From assembly GCA_025331435.1 (NCBI GenBank), contig JAIWNI010000045.1, positions 167,571 to 231,570 on the forward strand: DNA of 64,000 bases, given 5' to 3'. A model generated the notes under the pieces. That model made no database searches. It was not told the origin of the DNA and saw only the letters and a list, made by a program, of their open reading frames with translations. This document shows, piece after piece, positions 59,451 through 64,000 of this stretch. The first letter of the stretch is position 1. Every line of letters begins with the position of its first letter. The translations under genes and the position numbers were made by a program. This DNA is from Choanephora cucurbitarum (Eukaryota > Mucoromycota > Mucoromycetes > Mucorales > Choanephoraceae).

Positions 59451-62400
59451 TAACCCTGCGCTTTATAATTTTTTGACCATCCATTCTATCTAAATGGGTA
59501 TGCATGTTTGATAAAAGCAAGTCATTTAAGATCATTTAGTTTGGTTTAGTCGGTGGTATGACGCCTAGTTCTCTTTCTGTCCAGACTCAGAGTTTGTGTG
59601 TGTTTGGCATTACTTTAACAGACTACAGTATAACACATTACTATGGTGGTTCATGTACGCTCTTTGTTTCACGTAGACATTTTGGTTTCATTGTTGTTTA
59701 AGGCTTCATTCTATGTGCTATTTCATTGTTCCGTGCTATCTCATTCTCCTTTGCAGTCTCATTACTAGAGTTTCTTTACTTAAGACTGTTCATATCCTGG
59801 AAAATTGTGCTTTTATATTGAGCTCACTAGTCAATCAGACACGTTTACATCGAGCTGACTACTGTATCGGATGCGCAAATGTTAGCAAAAGTTCTCTTAA
59901 TGAAATGTTCTTTACTGTTGATGCAATTACAATACATACTTGTTAGATTGGTCACGCATACATACTCACATAGAACAGCTTGCAAGAGATCTTTATTGCA
60001 ATAAGATGCAAGTGGTTTAGCAATTAAAGCATGATATGCAGATGTGCATGACACAAATGAAGAGTTAAAAACCTGAATAAGCTGCTCACCTTGTATAACA
60101 CTCTGTCATGATGACAATAAGAATTGGTAGGTTAAAGTTGTTGACAGCTAATCTGATGCGAATGTCAGATACCCAGTCATTTATTTCATCCAAAAGTCAT
60201 GATTTAACATATATGTTGATATGTGTATATATACAACTTTGTAAATATCGCTATTATACTTACCAAGTGGCGAGTATCATTTGGACCAACTCTGGTTTTT
60301 CTTTGTTGTTCACTTGACCTAATAATCAGTCATTGGATCTCAATCCAGCCAGATTAATGCAGATTTCCTCAGTTTGTCTATCAAAGGCATCTTTGCTAAA
60401 AAACGAATTTCTATAAATATGTACTGTTTTGCCCATACTACATAACTGCCTTCTGGTTTTTGATGTCTCATTCAATCATTTAGATATTTTGATTATTTCA
60501 AAGGCTTAAAAGTCTATACTCAATCATGTTCTGCTTGGTATGCAGTTAATGTGAATCACAGTGTTTCTTCTTCAATCTCAGAGCGTTAGTGAATTTAGCT
60601 ATAAGCTGACTATTATATAACTAACCACTATGTGTTGGTAGACAGAGTATTGATATCTACTGTTAGTATTGTAGCACTTTTAGTAAAATAAAAGAACTGT
60701 GTGTTTATTGGGTGTTTTGTTGCGATTAGGTCTTTGTTTAACATGCATTGTTGCAGAGTCATAGTATTAATGCATCATGTCTACACCTAGTATTGTGTGG
60801 TAGAGTAAACTGCCACATTAATCAGCTATGAGTTTTCTTTTCGAAGATGAGATAATTAAATGTCTTTATTGACACGATCTGCACAAAAACCACCGAGTTA
60901 CAGCTTTCTGTATAACAATGACTAGTCAGTATTTGTCTTTGATAGAGGTACTTTAAACAAAAAATCTGGATGTAAATACATCTGAGAACGTGTCTAAAGT
61001 ACGTTTCGCTTACGCTTTAAAGCTCGTAGTAAAGTCGCATTTGACACATCCTTCGAGTAGTACAAAAGGAGTTTTAATGTTAGAACATTTAGTGCTACAG
61101 TATTCTGAGATGGTTACTTTTTATGTTGCTTCGTTTATTGAATCAGATTTTTAAGATCATTTGGTATATGGTTTCTGATTATTGGACTATAGCTCCTTAC
61201 AATAAGATCTAATAGTAACAAATGATTAGAATATTGTTTAAGAAACAATGGCTTTTATTTGAGATAAATGTTATATATGGATGGTATAGGAAGGCTAAAC
61301 AGCAAGTGCGTTGCTGCTACAATTTAAAAATGGGGTAGGATTGATTACAGCAAGATCTAAAGCTTCAATACTTAAATAATCCTGCAGCTACCCATTAAAA
61401 CCTTGTGAGCATACGTATAATACGGTTTTTTTAGTACAACGAGAAGGAGGCTTATATTTATTAAAAGATAGTTAGTAAAATTCCTACGATACATGGTTGT
61501 TATTACTTACCTGATAAGATTGACATCATGTAAACTACAAATGATGCAGCGAGGCGTCCAATGCACTTAGCCTCTAGTATGGTCTATCATTCATAGACAT
61601 ATCGACTATTGATAATATCATACCAATTTAATATAGAGCTCAGTACAATGTCAGTTTTGGCTTCCTACCTCTCATATCATTACATCGTTTGGTGTATCAT
61701 AGAGCTCTTCATCTGATAATTGATCTACAAACATAAGGATTTAGCCCATGAAACAATCACGAAAGAAATATGTATAATTACAAAAAAGATATCGGCTACT
61801 GTTAAATGCAAAGAAAATACCTCGAAATAAAAATGAAAGACAAGAAAAACAAAATGAAAGAAGAAAAATCGTTGTCTTTTTATTGTCACATAAAGTCAGC
61901 CAGAAACCAACCTCGGTTAGCAACTCCATCATTCAAAGAAAAAATACTCTCTGCTACATCCTCAACATTTTTCGGTGTAGCAGCTAGGGGGGACAACACT
62001 TTCAGCAACGTCTTGAGGAGCTTCATCAGGATTGGTTGATGCCTAATAATATGAAATTAGCAAGGCTATAACAAATTGATACTGATTAGCTTATCCATCT
62101 GGCATATTGACTTTTTCTTGAGTCAGTGTTGCTAAAAATGCTGCATAGGATTGCACGAGAGAGCAAAGAATTCTCTATCAAATGCAAAAAAAGCAACGCA
62201 TTATCTTGATCGTTAAAATTCATGCGATCACTGATCCTCCAAGTAATATATTTAAATATGGTAGCATATTGCGCAGTTTGATTTATGGCTGTTTTCCCCG
62301 AAAAAGAAGCCCATTCCTTTCTTTTCTAGAAAATAGCGACTGCAAAAAGTTAAGCAATATACCAGGCGTCTTATAATTTTCAATAAAATTTGCTTATTTT

Positions 62401-64000
62401 ATTTATTATTTTTTAAATATGTAATATCGTGCTACATCAAAAGTAGATTTTGTAAAGCAAGTTAGAAGAAATATCTTTGAGGTCTCCAAACGCTTGAAAG
62501 CTAATTAGCTGAGCGTCAATGTGGCAAAAGTGGTTACACTAAACCTCACAAAAAAGTAATTTTTTTCTTATAAACATTATTTTAGCCTAAAACAGCAACT
62601 TCATATTTTCCATGGGAGAATGGTTACAAAGTGCGTTTTTTCAGCGTTTCAATATGGAATTACGGTTTAAGAAACGTAAAATGAGTTCTAAAACTGAAAT
62701 ACGTTCAGTTATTCTGATCGGTGTAGTCTACAACTTTTAGTCTCTTAGTTATACCAAGCACTTCATAGCTACCTACAACAATAAACTTGGAGCATAGAAG
62801 GGTGGAAGAGTAAGAAATTTGAGCTGAAATGACAAATCAAGGCATGACTTGCTTTTCATTGATTTTCTATATCCCAAATGGTTGAATGAGAGAGAGTGAG
62901 AGAGATACAAAGTTTTCAAGCTTAGCACTTTAAAAGTCATCCGTGCTCAGACACGCTTTTTGTTTTTTTAAGCCCATGCTTTACTGCCTTATCCTCCGGA
63001 TGATTAGTATATGTATATAGTAGTGCTCACAAGACACATCACATATCGCAACATTCAGTTACATATATTCGCTAGTGTCAATTACATGAACCTGGTCTCA
63101 GGCCTTACTTGCTTAGGTAAGCTTTCCACATTTCTATTCCGCATCAGCAACATGTTTGTCGTCGTCACGTAAGAATGTCAAAAAGACTGTATGTATGGGT
63201 GGTATTAGTATCAGTATTAACAACTTTAATTTACAGAGGTAGGAAAAGGTGTCACTCTTTTGTTTTATTATGTCCTTAGATCTTTATCAAGCTGTGCTGT
63301 ACAATTCTAAAAGGATTTAAGCTTACGTAGGTGTCAAGACAAATGAGCATGTTGAGCATTTAGATGCAAGACTGAGACATTGTTACAAATAATAATACTT
63401 TTCGACACAATGACCATAACGAAGACGGTATATGTAGTTTGTGTAGCACAAGTGTATAGTTTCAACGATATATATTTGGAAATGGACAAGAGTATGAATA
63501 TCATGTTTGCAGCAACATCTGCATGTTAAGCAGAATACACAAACAACAATAGCCGTTGACGGGCATGCAATTCAATGATTGTTTTTGTCACCATACATTC
63601 TATATAATATTATCTGCAGAGGCAATGTTGCTACAGAATAAGCATACACTGTAAGTTAGCCGCATTTTCCAACCAAACAAGCTAGTATGTATAATCCGCA
63701 TACGCCTGCTGGACTAAATTGTCATATACATGTTGTCAGTTGACAAAAAAAAAGAGGTAAGACGCTTTTGGACGATTTTGGTATGAGAGAAGAATATATC
63801 TCTATGTATATGTATACATATGTTGGTTCAAAATCAAGCTTAGGTTGGGAATTACAAAGACTAATGCACTCAGCAAGACAAGTAAATATATTGAATAAAG
63901 AGTAAAAAAAAAGCCAATGAAAACAATGAATTCTTTGAGAACTACAAAGCCATTAAATTCGATGAGATTATGCTTTGTCTGCAACGCTATAGAGCAAATC
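59450..64000. repeat. Diverged copy of the A-type unit, interrupted by an insertion
   Basis: 59940-60950 aligns with 10800-11760 and 62730-64000 with 11780-12780, in the same order and orientation. The unit continues beyond the window. No gene is supported in it. Divergence from A is larger than between A, B and C. Confidence 0.75.
60953..62725. other. About 1.8-kb insertion of unknown nature
   Basis: Copies A and C run directly from the TTTGGTAGATG stretch into TGTAGTCTACA. Here the two halves are separated by about 1.77 kb. GGT occurs at both junctions and could be a 3-bp target duplication. I find no clear terminal inverted repeat and no recognisable protein. The longest frames (for example 61806-62039, starting MQRKYLEIKMKDKK) are short and lysine-rich at the start. 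Confidence 0.55.

Noticed and set aside
1..64000. CRISPR array, rRNA genes, telomeric repeat
   Set aside because: No regularly spaced identical repeats with unique spacers, no rRNA-like conserved sequence, and no long TTAGGG-type array were seen.

Overview
The window looks like an AT-rich, gene-poor, repeat-dominated nuclear region of an early-diverging fungus, most likely Mucoromycota. I infer this from the mobile-element families (a CACTA-like transposase of the Tnp2 type, a PIF1-type helicase followed by an endonuclease/exonuclease/phosphatase domain, Tc1-like transposases and TA-flanked MITEs). Very short introns (56-78 nt) with CTAAC/CTAAT-type branch sites and long pyrimidine-rich leaders before gene starts point the same way. 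Nothing in it is bacterial: there are no operons, ribosome binding sites, rRNA or CRISPR. I recognised no ordinary housekeeping gene and no tRNA.

Most of the 64 kb is a mosaic of diverged and nearly identical multi-kb copies of the same segments, in both orientations. Segment E (1 to about 4970) is inverted against about 34780-39723. Segment A (about 10250-17900) is inverted against B (about 25130-30086, resuming at 34470) and direct against C (about 39400-47300). A second inverted pair runs from about 17700-24300 against about 50390-58700. A more diverged copy of the A-type unit runs from about 59040 to the right edge. Copies are mosaic: A and C are essentially identical and indel-free over about 12040-14640, and A and B over about 13450-16380, while the flanks are clearly diverged. 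This suggests repeated conversion or recent recombination.

The clearest complete mobile element is a 4.38-kb CACTA-like transposon at 30087-34469. It has CACGG-type terminal inverted repeats, a TGT target duplication, and an empty site preserved in copies A and C. It carries a divergent gene pair: a three-exon gene for a 251-aa acidic/basic companion protein (minus strand) and a spliced, frame-broken Tnp2-type transposase (plus strand).

The best host-like gene is a 212-aa protein with an N-terminal membrane segment and a cysteine-rich cluster. It is present twice in inverted orientation (20641-21279 and 53583-54221) and almost identical although its surroundings have diverged. PIF1-like helicase pseudogenes lie beside both copies. 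A conserved 70-nt putative exon encoding MTPDGKI occurs five times with splice signals and length preserved. It may mark an undescribed small spliced gene family embedded in the repeat unit. The remaining long stretches are AT-rich sequence with only short, low-complexity or degenerate reading frames.
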